This document shows, one piece after another, positions 44,747-55,191 of a stretch of DNA of 64,000 nt. Location: assembly GCA_024449915.1 (NCBI GenBank), contig JAMZAV010005052.1:53876-117875 (forward strand), read 5' to 3'. Position 1 is the stretch's first letter, and every line of letters begins with the position of its first letter. The notes beneath the pieces are model-generated. The model was not told where the DNA came from. It did no database searches and saw only the letters and a list, made by a program, of their open reading frames with translations. A program made the position numbers and the translations under genes. This DNA comes from Sweltsa coloradensis. Taxonomy: Eukaryota; Arthropoda; Insecta; Plecoptera; Chloroperlidae.

Positions 44747-45300
44747 GATGAAGCATTTTTTCCGTTTTATTTTATTTTATTCTTTTTTTTGGTTTTCTTT
44801 TTTTTTCTTATTCAACGTCACATATTATTTACTCTTCAATCTGATGTTCCCTTGGTGCACTCTGGTCGATGTCTTCCCAAGGCAGCTCATTTTATTGTTC
44901 GTCCACTTCAACCTTACTCTCAGGCATATCAAATTTTGAGAGAGACAGATTGAGGATAAGTAGATGGTGGTCAGACAACCTGGGATCGAGAATGGATTGT
45001 TATAACTATTTAATTTGATGAGTTGGATTATCTAATAGTTTTTCACTAATAAAACAATATTTCTGAATCTATGTGGATGGACATTCAAGACTATTATTTA
45101 CCTTATTCTGAAAACAAAGAAATAATTAACCTTTCCCATGACAAGACAGGTCGCCCAGTAATAATGTTAATTCCTAACAGTGTTCACTGCAATTTTCTTA
45201 CCTCGATTACCCCTGTGTTTGTTTTAGTGTTGTGTGTGACGTGATGTAAGCTTATACTGTGCATTTCACGTAGGTGAGTAGCTACATAATGACTCAAATA
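44747..45300. other. T-rich and AT-rich DNA without gene
   Basis: Overlapping plus-strand frames exist in the T-rich stretch; composition suggests chance. Confidence 0.45.
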
Positions 45301-45309
45301 TCAATATCT

Positions 45310-45880
45310 GTGACAATTTAATGTAGTCACGATGAACCTTTCTGCACATTTAGTAAATCACTCTCTACCAATTGATTACACACCAGAGTCCATGTGTTAA
45401 TACGATTTTAGAAACTTCCAATGCACTAAATGTGCAGCATCGATATGACCTCGCCGCCCCGCACCTTTTAACTACCACCTGCACGCAAGCAGCGGTGTGG
45501 TGAGCCCCGCCCGCCTCGCAGTCAGCGTGTTGTTCTTGTCGTAGGCGGACGTGTTTTGTGCCTGCTGTTCATTCTGTTCTTACAGAGCCTCCACAGCACA
45601 AGGAGTTAGGCTCTATTGCTGCTGAGTGTGTTGTTTGAGCAAGTATTGGCTGTTGTGTCCTCGCATCATTCTGATTAATGTTTTTTAACTTCAGGCGATA
45701 GTCAGTTCTGGTTTAGATTTAGTGCTCTCTTTATTCTGCCCTGCTTGTCGGGGAAGCACTCATCATCTCACTATAATCACTTTTGTGCTCTGTCTGTCCT
45801 GTCTAATCTAATCTGTCCAAGCCTCGTCTGCAGTTCTGTGCTAGGTTACTAAAATTACTAAAAATTCTCACGAGCAAGAT
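45310..45880 (+). repeat. repeat B copy
   Basis: GTCACGATGAACCTTTCTGC, GCAGCATCGATATGACCTCG, GGCGGACGTGTTTTGTGCC, CCACAGCACAAGGAGTTAGG and GCTTGTCGGGGAAGCACTCA in family order. Confidence 0.75.
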
Positions 45881-45886
45881 TGAGAG

Positions 45887-46218
45887 TCAATTCCAACTCG
45901 CAACCTTCACGTGGTTTGGCCCGTGATTAGAGGAGTTCTTCTCCCTGAAACTAATGGCGAGCTCTGGGTCGTCGTCGGGGAACTTTCCCATTCCCTTTGA
46001 CTTCCTCCCCGACGGCGACGACAATGACTACACGGACGGATGATGACACAGACGGAGACGACCACGACGTGGGGGAAACCCCTGCCCTCCCCATATGCTT
46101 GTGGCTGGTTCTGACCGGCACAGGCCTGTCCACCCCTTGTCCCCCCGCGTCACCCCTTACGTCCCTCCCTTCGTCTCGTTTAGCCAAGTTGCACAAATAT
46201 AAGACGTTAAACAATATC
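45887..46218 (+). mobile_element. SINE copy
   Basis: CAATTCCAACTCGCAACCTT to CACAAATATAAGACGTTAAA and CAATATC, ending in a C-run and A-run. Confidence 0.9.
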
Positions 46219-46398
46219 CCCCCCAAAAAAAGTAACCTATGAAATAGTCCTGTGTCCGTAGGGCACTGAAAAATACGCATTAATCATAAGAGGGTAGGAT
46301 TGTATCATCTCAACCCTTTGCAAAGGGCCATATTGCCGTTGGTGGTCGACTGGTTTGTCACCCGCCATCGGTACTTGTTTCTTTTCTTTTTAAGTTAG

Positions 46399-46800
46399 TT
46401 AGGTTAGTCTTATCGTGCCTCCTAGGAAGGATGCAATAAATAAATCATTAATATGGTCCTGTTTTCCAACTATTGCTGACAGTGGTTTTATAATATTATT
46501 ATCAATTTTTGTTAATGATGGTAGGTTCATCTCCGAATGTTCGCTTATAATTTTCATGAGACGTGGAATATTATTAGTGCCACCCATTTTAATTACTTTC
46601 TCATTTTTGCTGCACATCCCTATCAAATCTAGGACACTAGATAAAACAACATTGGGCTTAATAAAAGTATGTAGGCCTACATTGATCGATGTTCCCAAAT
46701 ATTTTTGCAAAGCTTCTCGACGACCTTCCACATGGCTGTCTCCAATGAGGAGAATAGGACTGTGAAAGGCGTTTTTTTGTGAATTTTGATTTGACTTTTC
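46399..46800 (-). CDS. SGNH-hydrolase-like ORF fragment
   Basis: Minus strand reads SPILLIGDSHVEGRREALQK, YLGTSINVGLHTFIKPNVVL, then KVIKMGGTNNIPRLMKII. GDSH with a later GGTNNI matches blocks I and III of SGNH/GDSL-type hydrolase folds; in this block III the usual Asp-type ND is NN. Fragments of this form (GDSHVRG...KPG...GGTND) are common in animal retroelement ORFs, so this may be part of a transposon ORF1 rather than a host esterase. The frame is open for ~130 codons. Catalytic competence is unknown; the C-terminal block V is not identified. Confidence 0.5.
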   Translation of the reverse strand, partial: EKSNQNSQKNAFHSPILLIGDSHVEGRREALQKYLGTSINVGLHTFIKPNVVLSSVLDLIGMCSKNEKVIKMGGTNNIPRLMKIISEHSEMNLPSLTKIDNNIIKPLSAIVGKQDHINDLFIASFLGGTIRLT

Positions 46801-47155
46801 TTGCTTTCTGCTGGTTTCTTTAAGAGGGTATTACATGTGAGAACTTGTGCAATGTTTTTTCCTTGATTATGTCTTGAGTATCACCCCCAGTAGGTCTTGG
46901 TTTCAGTGGTACGTTAGCTTCTGTTTTACTGTTGGCTTCAGTGGTACTGTTGGGTTCGAGTTTGTATCATTATCAATGAGGGAGACTTATTACATTTTTC
47001 TGGTTTTACGTTTTACGCCAAAAAAGTTACTTGGAGTAGTATAATAATAAAATATTCAAGGAAAGTCTGTCTTAAAGTCTAGTCACGGCCTAGGCGAAAG
47101 TACAACTACTCTGCATTTATTGGAGGATGAGTCTGAAAACTGGGGAGTATGACAA
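46801..47155. other. unassigned DNA
   Basis: Imperfect direct repeat of TCAGTGGTACGTT / TCAGTGGTACTGTT at about 46902-46947. No gene. Confidence 0.4.
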
Positions 47156-47420
47156 AGAATGACGATTTTGAATAATTTTCAATGCACTTGTCATGCAAAC
47201 ATCGATATGACCTCGCCGCCCCCCACCTTTTGGGCTACTAGTTCAGTACCACACAGCGCAACGGCAGTCTCCGCCTCGCCTTGCAGTAGGAGTAGGTCTG
47301 ATGTCTTGTCGCAGGGCAGACGGTTTTGTCTTCGCTCTTTGCTCTGTTCTTGTTAGGCCTCCACAGTACAAGTAGCTATAGCTTCTGATGCTGCTGAATG
47401 TCTTTGTAAAGTCTTGAATG
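47156..47420 (+). repeat. repeat B copy, 3' truncated
   Basis: ATGCAAACATCGATATGACC, TCGCCGCCCCCCACCTTTT and CCTCCACAGTACAAGTAGCT in order. Confidence 0.7.
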
Positions 47421-47429
47421 TGAATGTTC

Positions 47430-47579
47430 CAAAAACGTATTTTCTTTTGGACTACTAGAAGGGACAAATGCGGAAGGAGTAGCAAAAGGAACAATTAATT
47501 CAGTCTTACCTTCCAGTTCGCCATCCGTTTTCGATCTTTTAGGAATCGGGGGAAGAAAAATAACTAGTTTTTTTTTCAT
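47430..47579 (-). CDS. short ORF, unidentified
   Basis: From ATG 47579 the minus strand encodes MKKKLVIFLPPIPKRSKTDG and further Ser/Pro-rich residues before entering antisense repeat B. It could be a truncated first exon. No family recognised. Confidence 0.25.
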
Positions 47580-48430
47580 TGTTATTATCTATACCACACC
47601 ATACAGAAGTAAATACTGCACTTTACGACACAGTTAAACGCAATATCACAGTGTACACTCCACACCACGCTAAAAACTGTAACACCACGAAGTACAAAAC
47701 GAATTCACCTTTAACACACTGCACACACATTTAAGGCGAAAAATGCGGAACAGAATGGTCAACCAATTCATTGACGGTGACACTGCCACTGCCACTCAGA
47801 CCGCGATCAAGACGAGTAAGAACCGGTCATGCACTTGTTGAAAGGAGCGGGCGAAAAGAAGAAAAACCCTCCGAGAATGTCTTCATATTGTTCGGCCGAG
47901 GGCGGAAAGACATGTCATTCTCTTTTCCAATGGCGTGCCGCACGGGCACGGCAGTTCCAAATGTGCGATAGAAAGTTGATTTTTTTAATGCTACATGAAA
48001 ATAGGTGCCGGAACGCAGTTCCCGCACGTTCCGCCAGAAAAATAGCCCTGCTACTACTACATATACAAAATAAGTAATAGGCACTTATAACCTTGGTTCA
48101 TTCATGCCTTTCATTTAAAGGATAAATGCCAGCAACTCAAAAGCCAGATACAATATTTCCTGGTCGTAGAGCATCTCGCAGATCATCATTCACGGGGGGT
48201 CAGAATATGGTATATCGTCATTGATTTGCCGTAATTGGCATACATCCAAGTGTCCCGAGTAGCAATTACTGCCTTTATTATTATTATTATTATGTGTTTA
48301 TTCCGTACATTCATTACATATTATTATATAATAACGGATGGATGCAAATAGCGGACCTGAGATCCCTTTAAGATACACCCATCCTAAGATTGATATACAA
48401 CAATAATAAAATACATAACAAACAGGAAAA
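47580..48430. other. unassigned DNA
   Basis: An 85-codon minus frame (48084-47827) and antisense plus frames are open without known motifs. (TTA)n at about 48277-48290. Confidence 0.4.
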
Positions 48431-48587
48431 ACAGACATACTTATCAAATTCTCAAAAAAAAGCATCATCTTGCCTGCTCTCTTAAACCTTCTGAGAGGAA
48501 AATCCTTTTTTACTTCATAAGGTAGTGAATTCCAGAGCGCTGACTCTCTGTAGTAAATGGGTTTCTGGAATGCTCTTGTTTGAGCAA
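48430..48587 (-). pseudogene. LINE reverse transcriptase C-terminal fragment
   Basis: Minus strand reads SRAFQKPIYYRESALWNSLP, YEVKKDFPLRRFKRAGKM. YRxSxLWNSLP followed by a basic FKR stretch is the C-terminal signature of many animal non-LTR retrotransposons (compare 61.5 kb, FNKLP). Nothing else of the element remains. Confidence 0.7.
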
Positions 48588-49205
48588 ATGGCTATTAACT
48601 CTAAAAATTATTTTTTACCGCATGAGTTATCACTTCTATAAAAAAATGATTGTTTAATAAATTATATCTTGTAACTGTGATTTAACACGAATTTTTAAAT
48701 TTTTTTGATCCAGAAATTTGGGAAAATTGGTATTTTGGGGAAATTACTTAAATCTGCTTTAACCTGCTTCTTTTTTGGTCCAGATAGTTTACCAATCTAA
48801 CATTTACCAATCTAAAATGCCCCTTTATAACATCGTGTCTTGAAACTGTGCCCAAAATATACCCTCACGCAAAAATATGCATTCCAAAATCACACCCTGT
48901 CTTGGTAATCAGCTTATTTTGACCGAACTACTAGTCCAAATCAAAAAACAAATCATAGAAAAGGCTGTAGAGTACGTCAATAATGACCAATATTTTTTTG
49001 GATCAAAATCCTCCAAGGTCACGGGGCATAAAGATCGTCCCCATGTTATTTCTTATGGGAGATTTTTGCCGATGGGACCTAGCTCGAGACATGTCATTTT
49101 TCACAATTTTTTTGGAGGTCATGGTGGCCCCGATAATTTTTCTGTTCATTGCTAAATTCATAACTAGTTAGCCTGAATGAATTATATTTTTTTAGTTTAC
49201 ACCCT
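48588..49205 (-). mobile_element. older inverted copy of the TTAA MITE
   Basis: Reverse complement of 43140-43755: TATATCTTGTAACTGTGATT, CCCCTTTATAACATCGTGTC, TTATGGGAGATTTTTGCC and AGTTAGCCTGAATGAAT match in inverted order. Both termini have decayed and no TTAA remains. It interrupts or truncates the gag pseudogene that follows. Confidence 0.8.
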
Positions 49206-49808
49206 GAACACAAAATTGAGCCCTCACTTCATTAGCCATCCGAATATCAATTTTATCACACAATTTAATCTTGCCGTAAACATATTCCATAACGGACTCC
49301 CCTTTCCGCTGCACACTCTTACTCATCTCTAAAATCCAATAGTTCACATCATCCCCCGATTTTTTGCAAAAACGCTTTAGAAAGTACTCCCTCTAAACCG
49401 TCCAGGTAACAACTACCCCAACTTCTATAGTTCTCCTATTCTTGAGAGCATCAAACGAATTTAGAGCCATACCCTTCATATAATTATTGAACATAGCTAA
49501 TTTCTTGGCATCATTCCAACCATTGGATAACGCAGCTTGTTTGTATGACTTCATCCAATATCAAAAACCCTCGGTACTATAACCACCGACATGACTTCTA
49601 CTTCACTTTCTACTTCGGGAGTAAAAACCTGTTCTTCCCCCTCGTTAGGATCTCCTACCCCCGGACCTAGTGATTGTCTATGCCTGTGAGCAAAACTTAA
49701 AAGTCCCTCTTGAGGTGTAGCCCTACGCCCGTTATTATCTGTTATATTGGGAATTTGAAGCGCCCGCAATCTAGCCCTCCAATCACGATCTGTTGGAGCC
49801 GCCGCCAT
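49206..49808 (-). pseudogene. LTR-retrotransposon gag
   Basis: Start MAAAPTDRDWRARLRALQ at 49808; after a frameshift near 49555 it reads WMKSYKQAALSNGWNDAKKL, MKGMALNSFDAL, then past a stop FLKRFCKKSGDDVNYWILEM, KGESVMEYVYGKIKLCDKID. This is the Retrotrans_gag domain and is akin in pattern (YW-x-EM...GESV-x2-YVY...KLCDK-D) to the gag at 55.7 kb, though it is a different family. The end is cut by the MITE copy. Gag would assemble particles; this copy is dead. Confidence 0.8.
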
Positions 49809-49932
49809 AAACTATCAATCCTACCAAAAACAAACAACAAAAAAACGATAATTTTAATTTTAATCCATACCTTGAGGCAATTATAACAATTTATTAATAT
49901 TACTGCCAAATTTTCCTCTTTTATTTCACATA

Positions 49933-49957
49933 CCTTTGACTACCTCCCCGACGGCGA
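49933..49957 (+). repeat. 25-bp isolated SINE internal fragment
   Basis: CCTTTGACTACCTCCCCGAC plus GGCGA is an exact match to the middle of the SINE core, flanked by unrelated DNA, 280 bases before a larger SINE copy. Confidence 0.85.
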
Positions 49958-50139
49958 ATCATCATCATCAACAGAATCATCTTTCGAAGAATGTACATGG
50001 AATCACGTTTCGGATACTTTATCCACGGCTAGTGTGGCTGCTATGGATACAAAACGTTTGTATACTAGCATAGGGCGAGTGTTGTTCGAGTTGGCAAACT
50101 TCAGTATTCTACGTTTGAGGTAGTTTTCAAACACGTTGT

Positions 50140-50402
50140 CGCAACCTTCTCGTGGTTTGGCCCGTGATCAGGGGAGTTTATCTCCCTGAAACTAATGTGC
50201 GAGCTCTGGGTCGTCGTCAGGGAACTTTCCCCTTCCCTTTGACTACCTCCCCGACGGCGACGACAATGACAACACGAACGGATGACACAGACGGAGACGA
50301 CCACGACGTGGGGGAACCTTTGCCCTCCCCATATGCTTGTGGCTGGTTCTGACCAGCACAGGCCTGTCCACCCCTTGTCCCCCTGTGTCATCCCTCACGT
50401 CC
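50140..50402 (+). mobile_element. SINE copy, 3' truncated
   Basis: TCGCAACCTTCTCGTGGTTT to GTCATCCCTCACGTCC. Lacks the CATAAATATGAG tail. Confidence 0.9.
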
Positions 50403-50404
50403 TG

Positions 50405-50650
50405 TTACGTAAATACTGGTTGAAAATATGAATGCGGAATTTTGTCATGCAGGAACTGAAGAAGTTCCCTCAGATTTTCCTGAACGAACACAGACGGTTC
50501 CTTCGCAGTTTGCTTGTGCGACAACACCTTGATGGCGACACACCGGTCAAAGTCCATCCCAGCGAATTTACCCTGTGAAAATTCGTGTACTCCTAGGTTG
50601 ATATATGTAAGGCGGCATCTTGGTTCTGAAACAACAAACAAGGTTTGCAC
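50405..50650 (-). CDS. unidentified ORF
   Basis: An 81-codon minus frame, with CRLTYINLGVHEFSQGKFAG, DFDRCVAIKVLSHKQTAKEP and VFVQENLRELLQFLHDKIPH. Composition is protein-like but I recognise no family. It begins right where the SINE ends, so may be an exon relic. Confidence 0.3.
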   Translation of the reverse strand: MQTLFVVSEPRCRLTYINLGVHEFSQGKFAGMDFDRCVAIKVLSHKQTAKEPSVFVQENLRELLQFLHDKIPHSYFQPVFT

Positions 50651-50763
50651 AGTTGTTTCCTTGTATTCAGATCGAGCCTAACTTCATAGTGCAGGCAAAC
50701 ACAAACATACCAACAGGGGCTTGCAGCTATGGAATCGTACTTCAGAGCTTAAAATGTACCCGT

Positions 50764-50836
50764 CCTGATGGTCTAGTGGTTAAGACGCCTGTCTGGAATG
50801 CGGGAGATCCGTGGTTTGATTCCCGGTTGGGGCGGA
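50764..50836 (+). mobile_element. tRNA-like sequence (Glu-type SINE head)
   Basis: CCTGATGGTCTAGTGGTTAA resembles the 5' end of tRNA-Glu with box A; GGTTTGATTCCCGG is a box B. The acceptor stem does not close. Probably a tRNA-derived SINE or pseudogene. Confidence 0.65.
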
Positions 50837-50839
50837 ATT

Positions 50840-51180
50840 GTTTTAATTTCTGAATTGTAGTTAATACGGTAAAAATATCAGCTATCCAACTCGCATACTT
50901 TTTTTAAATATGTCACAAAAATGCTTTAAAAAAGTCGCAATATTGGAGTATGTATGGACGAAAAAATGCCCAAAAATTTTTTGGCCTTCTCAAAAGACTA
51001 TTTATGATGTTTTTCCTCCAAAACTACTGTTCTATAGTTGTTTTGGAACTTATTTTCATGCCCGCACAGCCTTCATGAAATTTACCAAAATCCTCATATT
51101 CTCTATTTTATTTCAGGAGCCATGAACTAAAACAAAACCATGCAAATCACTTATGTAACATAAGAAAGAGGTAAATTTTT
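50840..51180. other. AT-rich DNA without gene
   Basis: A 71-codon plus frame is Lys/Phe-rich and looks like chance. Confidence 0.45.
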
Positions 51181-51185
51181 GATAA

Positions 51186-51235
51186 GAACTAGGGCGCTTC
51201 GCGAACGCTTTTTCCAGTCGCGTTGATGGATGGAT
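51186..51235 (+). repeat. repeat D terminal fragment, inverted
   Basis: AACTAGGGCGCTTCGCGAAC through GTCGCGTTGATGGATGG is a diverged inverse of the repeat D end. Confidence 0.45.
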
Positions 51236-51394
51236 TTTGTGGATTTATTAAACATTCTTCTTCTATAATTCTATTGTAGTTGCGTTTTTAATTATTTCAC
51301 AACAAAATGGGGGGTTTATTGCCCCTTTTGCATGTTATCATAAAAATATAAGCTGCATCGTCAAAATATCATTCCGAACATTCACTATTTTATA

Positions 51395-51452
51395 TGGGCA
51401 CTGATAACTCTACTGTTGAGTGCCCTAAAACAACATTAACTAACTAACTACA
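51395..51452 (+). mobile_element. LINE 3'-end stem-loop with TAAC tail
   Basis: GGGCACTGATAACTCTACTG, TTGAGTGCCC, then TAAAACAACAT and TAACTAACTAACTA. Same end as at 957 and 60.67 kb. Confidence 0.65.
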
Positions 51453-51477
51453 ACACCAATTTATTAACAGATTGGGT

Positions 51478-51520
51478 GCCATCAAATTCCAACTCGCAAC
51501 CTTCTCGTGGTTTGGTCCCA
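51478..51520 (+). mobile_element. SINE head fragment
   Basis: GCCATCAAATTCCAACTCGC and AACCTTCTCGTGGTTTGG equal the 5' end of the SINE; the body is missing. Confidence 0.8.
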
Positions 51521-52399
51521 TGGTACAATGATATCTCTGTGTGGCTAGGTATGACACTGCGCATCTCGGCTGCGAGTGTGACGTCAGCCCGATCATTGAA
51601 TCAGACAGCGGCCGTATAACGCCACACGTGTTCATTGCCCCGCTATCTGTATTTCTCAAGCAATTGATGCACCTTCGCCTAGCCTACCGCCTTGGTTTTC
51701 CTCTAAATGCACGTTATGTTATTGTTTATTGACACTGCGCTATTGAAAGCTTATAATATTTTCCCATTAGCAATTAGCTGGACTGATTAGAGAGATATCT
51801 CAACTAGAACGAATTCAACTTTATAATCAAAACAAATTCAAGTGCCCCATCTGGACCTCTCAGTAGGGTAGTCATCTTCCCTCAGACTGCAACGAGTCCT
51901 GGTAGAGCACTGTCGTGGTCCATCCAGTATCGTTTTACTGTGTTGGTGAGAAGTGTAATATTCAGTATTACGTCATTTTTGTGTGTGTTCTTTTTGTGTA
52001 TATTCCACGTGAAGTGAATTTTGTTGTCGCAGTTGCAATAGATTTTCTAAACTATTATTATACAACTATTAGACGTTTATTATTAGTTTTATTATTATTG
52101 TTGTTGTTGTTGACATTTGGACAAAGAAATGTGATGGCTTTCCATGTTATGTCAGTCAGTGTAGATAAGTAGTTTTATGTGTTATTAATTTTTGTGCTAT
52201 GTGTAGCAAAATGAACATAATAGTCCTACTATATAATAAACAGCTTCTGCTACACAGTTAACACAATTGATATTTACGTTTCTTTACGTAGACTAATAAC
52301 GCTTTTTTATATATATATATATATATTGTGTCTATATTTTTGTAACATCATTGAAATATGTATAATATTTAACTTGAAGCTGATCAAAACCTTTTAATA
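51521..52399. other. unassigned DNA upstream of the THAP ORF
   Basis: TTATTATTAG and TTGTTG simple repeats at about 52067-52112, and a (TA)n run at 52306-52325. No gene recognised. Confidence 0.45.
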
Positions 52400-52657
52400 A
52401 TGGTGCAGTGCGCGGTTTACGGTTGTAATAACAAAACCGACAAACAAAAGCCAATTTCCTTCCTAACATTCCCTAAAGATGAAGTTAACAGTGCTAGAAT
52501 TTGTTCGGAACACTTTGAAGAAAGTGATTTTCACTGGAATCTGCAACACAAACTGTTGGGCTATTCACCCAAACAATCCCGTAAAGTTAGGCCAGGATGC
52601 GTCCCAAAACTAGAATCGGCTGCTCAAATGGCAACCACTTCTGTCTGTCACGTGTAA
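52400..52657 (+). CDS. shortened THAP-domain protein
   Basis: An intact 85-codon frame begins with VQCAVYGCNNK, the C-x4-C start of a THAP zinc finger, and contains ISFLTFPKD, then ARICSEHFEESDF (C-x2-H) and KVRPGCVPKL. All zinc ligands are present, but the middle of the domain, including the invariant Trp and ~25 residues between FPKD and ICSEHF, is missing. THAP domains bind DNA in P-element/THAP9-type transposases and many host regulators. Whether this is a spliced variant, a deleted copy or a non-functional relic cannot be told. Confidence 0.7.
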   Translation: MVQCAVYGCNNKTDKQKPISFLTFPKDEVNSARICSEHFEESDFHWNLQHKLLGYSPKQSRKVRPGCVPKLESAAQMATTSVCHV

Positions 52658-53390
52658 ATGGGTTTTCTGAATTTTCGTTTAACCTCTAGTTGGTTCAAGT
52701 AGGTGACTGCCTTAAACAATATGAACTATTACGAAACGAAAAGAAATAACTATTACAATTAGTATAATGCAAGTAAATGAAAATGAAAATGTTGTTTATG
52801 TAAAGCAATTTCAATTACATGTTTGTATTAGTGTAGGCCTAAGTGTAATCTTGTATGCAATAAATAATTGCATGGTAACATGTTTTATTAATTGTAATCC
52901 TATATTTCAGATAATTCCACTCCACCAAACACATTTTTATTAATTATATTACTAATTTAGTTAATATCCGTATTTAAAAACGTGTTGTGTTGAATCTCGG
53001 GTTGGAAGGTTTGAAACATCCATAATGGTAGGGCCTATAGACTTTAATTTATAAATTAACTATCATTATCCCAAGACCAAGAGGGTAACACTTGTGAATA
53101 TGCTGTATACATCAATATTGCGGCTAATATATTATTCATTTACTATTAAGCTTATAAAACTATCTACCCACATAATCCCTGAACACTATGTACATAATTA
53201 CAAAATGCATGATAGATTTATGTTCGGAGAATGAATAGTTATTTGATATTTAGTTGACGATGATAGTGGGATTATATCATGCGCCAAGCGGTAGCCGGCT
53301 CGAGGAGTGATCGGGATTACGTCATGCGCGGACTGGACGCAAACGCGTTCACCGGAATGCCAGACCTGGGTAAGGAAGAATATCATTGGA
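52658..53390. other. AT-rich DNA without gene
   Basis: Nothing recognised. Confidence 0.5.
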
Positions 53391-53392
53391 TC

Positions 53393-53705
53393 ATGGTTTG
53401 GTCCGTGATTAGGGGAGTACTTCTCCCTGAAACTAATGGCGAGCTCTGGGTCGTCGTCGGGGAACTTTTCCGTTCCCTTTGACTACCTCCCCGACGGCGA
53501 CGACAATGACAACACGGACGGATGATGACACAGACGGAGACGACCACGACGTGGGGGAACCCCTGCCCTCCCCATATGCTTGTGGCTGGTTCTGACCAGC
53601 ACAGGCCTGTCTACCCCTTGTCCCCCCGCGTCATCCCTTACGTCCCTCCCTTCGTCTCGATTAGCCATGTTGCATAAATATGAGACGTTAAGCAATATCC
53701 AATCA
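53393..53705 (+). mobile_element. SINE copy, 5' truncated
   Basis: ATGGTTTGGTCCGTGATTAG to CATAAATATGAGACGTTAAG and CAATATCCAATC. Confidence 0.9.
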
Positions 53706-53867
53706 AAATTAACAGATTGGAATAAAATAAAATTTTTACTACATTTTTTACAATTAACTTGATAATGTTGTATATCCATATCCATGTAAAAAATTGAATT
53801 ACATGTTTTATTACATTCATTAATTATTATAGGCTGTATAGAAAAATAGTAATTACAGTGTACAGTG

Positions 53868-53898
53868 TACTAATAAGTGGATTCTCCACTTATTAGTA
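53868..53898. repeat. perfect 14-bp hairpin
   Basis: TACTAATAAGTGGA - TTC - TCCACTTATTAGTA is a perfect inverted repeat with a 3-base loop. Confidence 0.9.
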
Positions 53899-53919
53899 GG
53901 CTGTGCCCACCAATCCATA

Positions 53920-54150
53920 ATGGCTAACACGACGTGTGTAAAAGTTTTGGTCACTCCTCGTTCCTTTGCAGCCAATGATAGCATGCGACCTCGAAGGGCT
54001 CGTGTTGACCAAGGTACTTTTGACACATCAGCAGTGTTGTCCAAGACAACAATTTTCGTCTTTAGGTACTTTACTAGAGTTGATATAGAGTTGGCAAATG
54101 CTGTACGTGCTCTGGCAAACAGGTTAAAACCCATTATCTTCATAAAGTAG
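53920..54150. other. overlapping open frames on both strands
   Basis: A plus frame of 76 codons (MANTTCVKVLVTPRSFAAND) and a minus frame of 96 codons (54143-53853) overlap. Neither shows a known motif. Their joint openness suggests a former coding sequence on one strand. Confidence 0.25.
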
Positions 54151-54356
54151 TCCTCGAAGCACTCTCACTGTAATAAAATTGAGAATAATGTATAACCAAT
54201 CTTTTACATCCTAAAAATGACAGGTTATTTTTTAAAGCCATGCAAAAAATATAAAGAAAACTATAAATAATACATAAAAATTAGTTTTTGTTCTTCTTTT
54301 ATTAGAATATTATTGGAATGTTAGAATGCTATTGATCTATTCAATGACCATTATAT

Positions 54357-55177
54357 TGTCATGTAAACAGGGTAGTTTACCCTTGTTACTAGCTATGCCA
54401 TGAGGATGGTTTCATTTGCCTGGTGTTATGGTTTGCGCCTGTCGCAATCTCTGTAAACACCGAATGTTTGGTTATGTTATAATGGAATGTGGCGACTTTG
54501 TAAACGTTTGTCGTAAACTAAACAGTTACGTTCGTGTTGATTATTAGAAGAATGCGAACGTAGTACAACAAGTATTACTAGGATTATTATTGGGAACCGA
54601 GAGAACTCGTCTAGGTGACGTACGGGCAAGGTGCCCAGGAGTGTTCATTGGAAGCGACAGGACTAGGTGTCCGGCTTAGGAAGCAAGGGCTTCAACCAGG
54701 ATTGCTAGACACAGGAAGAGGACCGAGGACTTTCGCCTTACAAGAGGTGAAGAACGAAGAGCCAAACATCACCAGCTGCCGAGGGGTCCGTGGCCGAGGG
54801 TCGACACCATCCCTACCAGAGTCATAAGGGGAAAGAATAAGCTAAGTTCTCTTAATAATAGTAACGTCAGTAATGCTAAGGGATACGAACCCACGTTCAG
54901 CCGAGTACAGTGCATGAGCTCACCGATACCAGGCGAGAGTAGGCATTATTATTATTGTTTATGTCTTTTGCTAATACAGTGCACCCTTCTTTAGTTGATT
55001 TATGACTCTTATTACACGGTCACCACCACCCTAAGTACTCCTCATCCCAGACTCTAGATTAGAGACGATTCCGGTCACAAGTATAATCGGTTGTCCCCTG
55101 GAGAACTACGCCCCACATTAACATCTACTCCGGCATTAACATCCATGCTTAAGGGGTGACATCCGCTAAACTTGATA
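54357..55177 (+). repeat. 5' LTR
   Basis: Begins TGTCATGTAAACAGGGTAGT and ends CATCCGCTAAACTTGATA. It ends TA rather than the usual CA. Differs from the 3' LTR at GGGAACC/GGGGACC, GAGGACC/GAGGTCC and ATCCCTA/ATCTCTA. Confidence 0.93.
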
Positions 55178-55191
55178 TGGTGGAGGCGCCG
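55178..55191 (+). other. primer-binding site candidate
   Basis: TGGTGGAGGCGCCG begins with the TGG expected to pair with a tRNA CCA end, immediately after the LTR. The tRNA species was not identified. Confidence 0.5.

Noticed and set aside
48877..49171. Plus-strand ORFs in the inverted MITE copy
   Set aside because: They correspond to the minus-strand frame of the 43.2-kb copy, but no known motif is present and both copies carry shifts; treated as non-coding MITE sequence.
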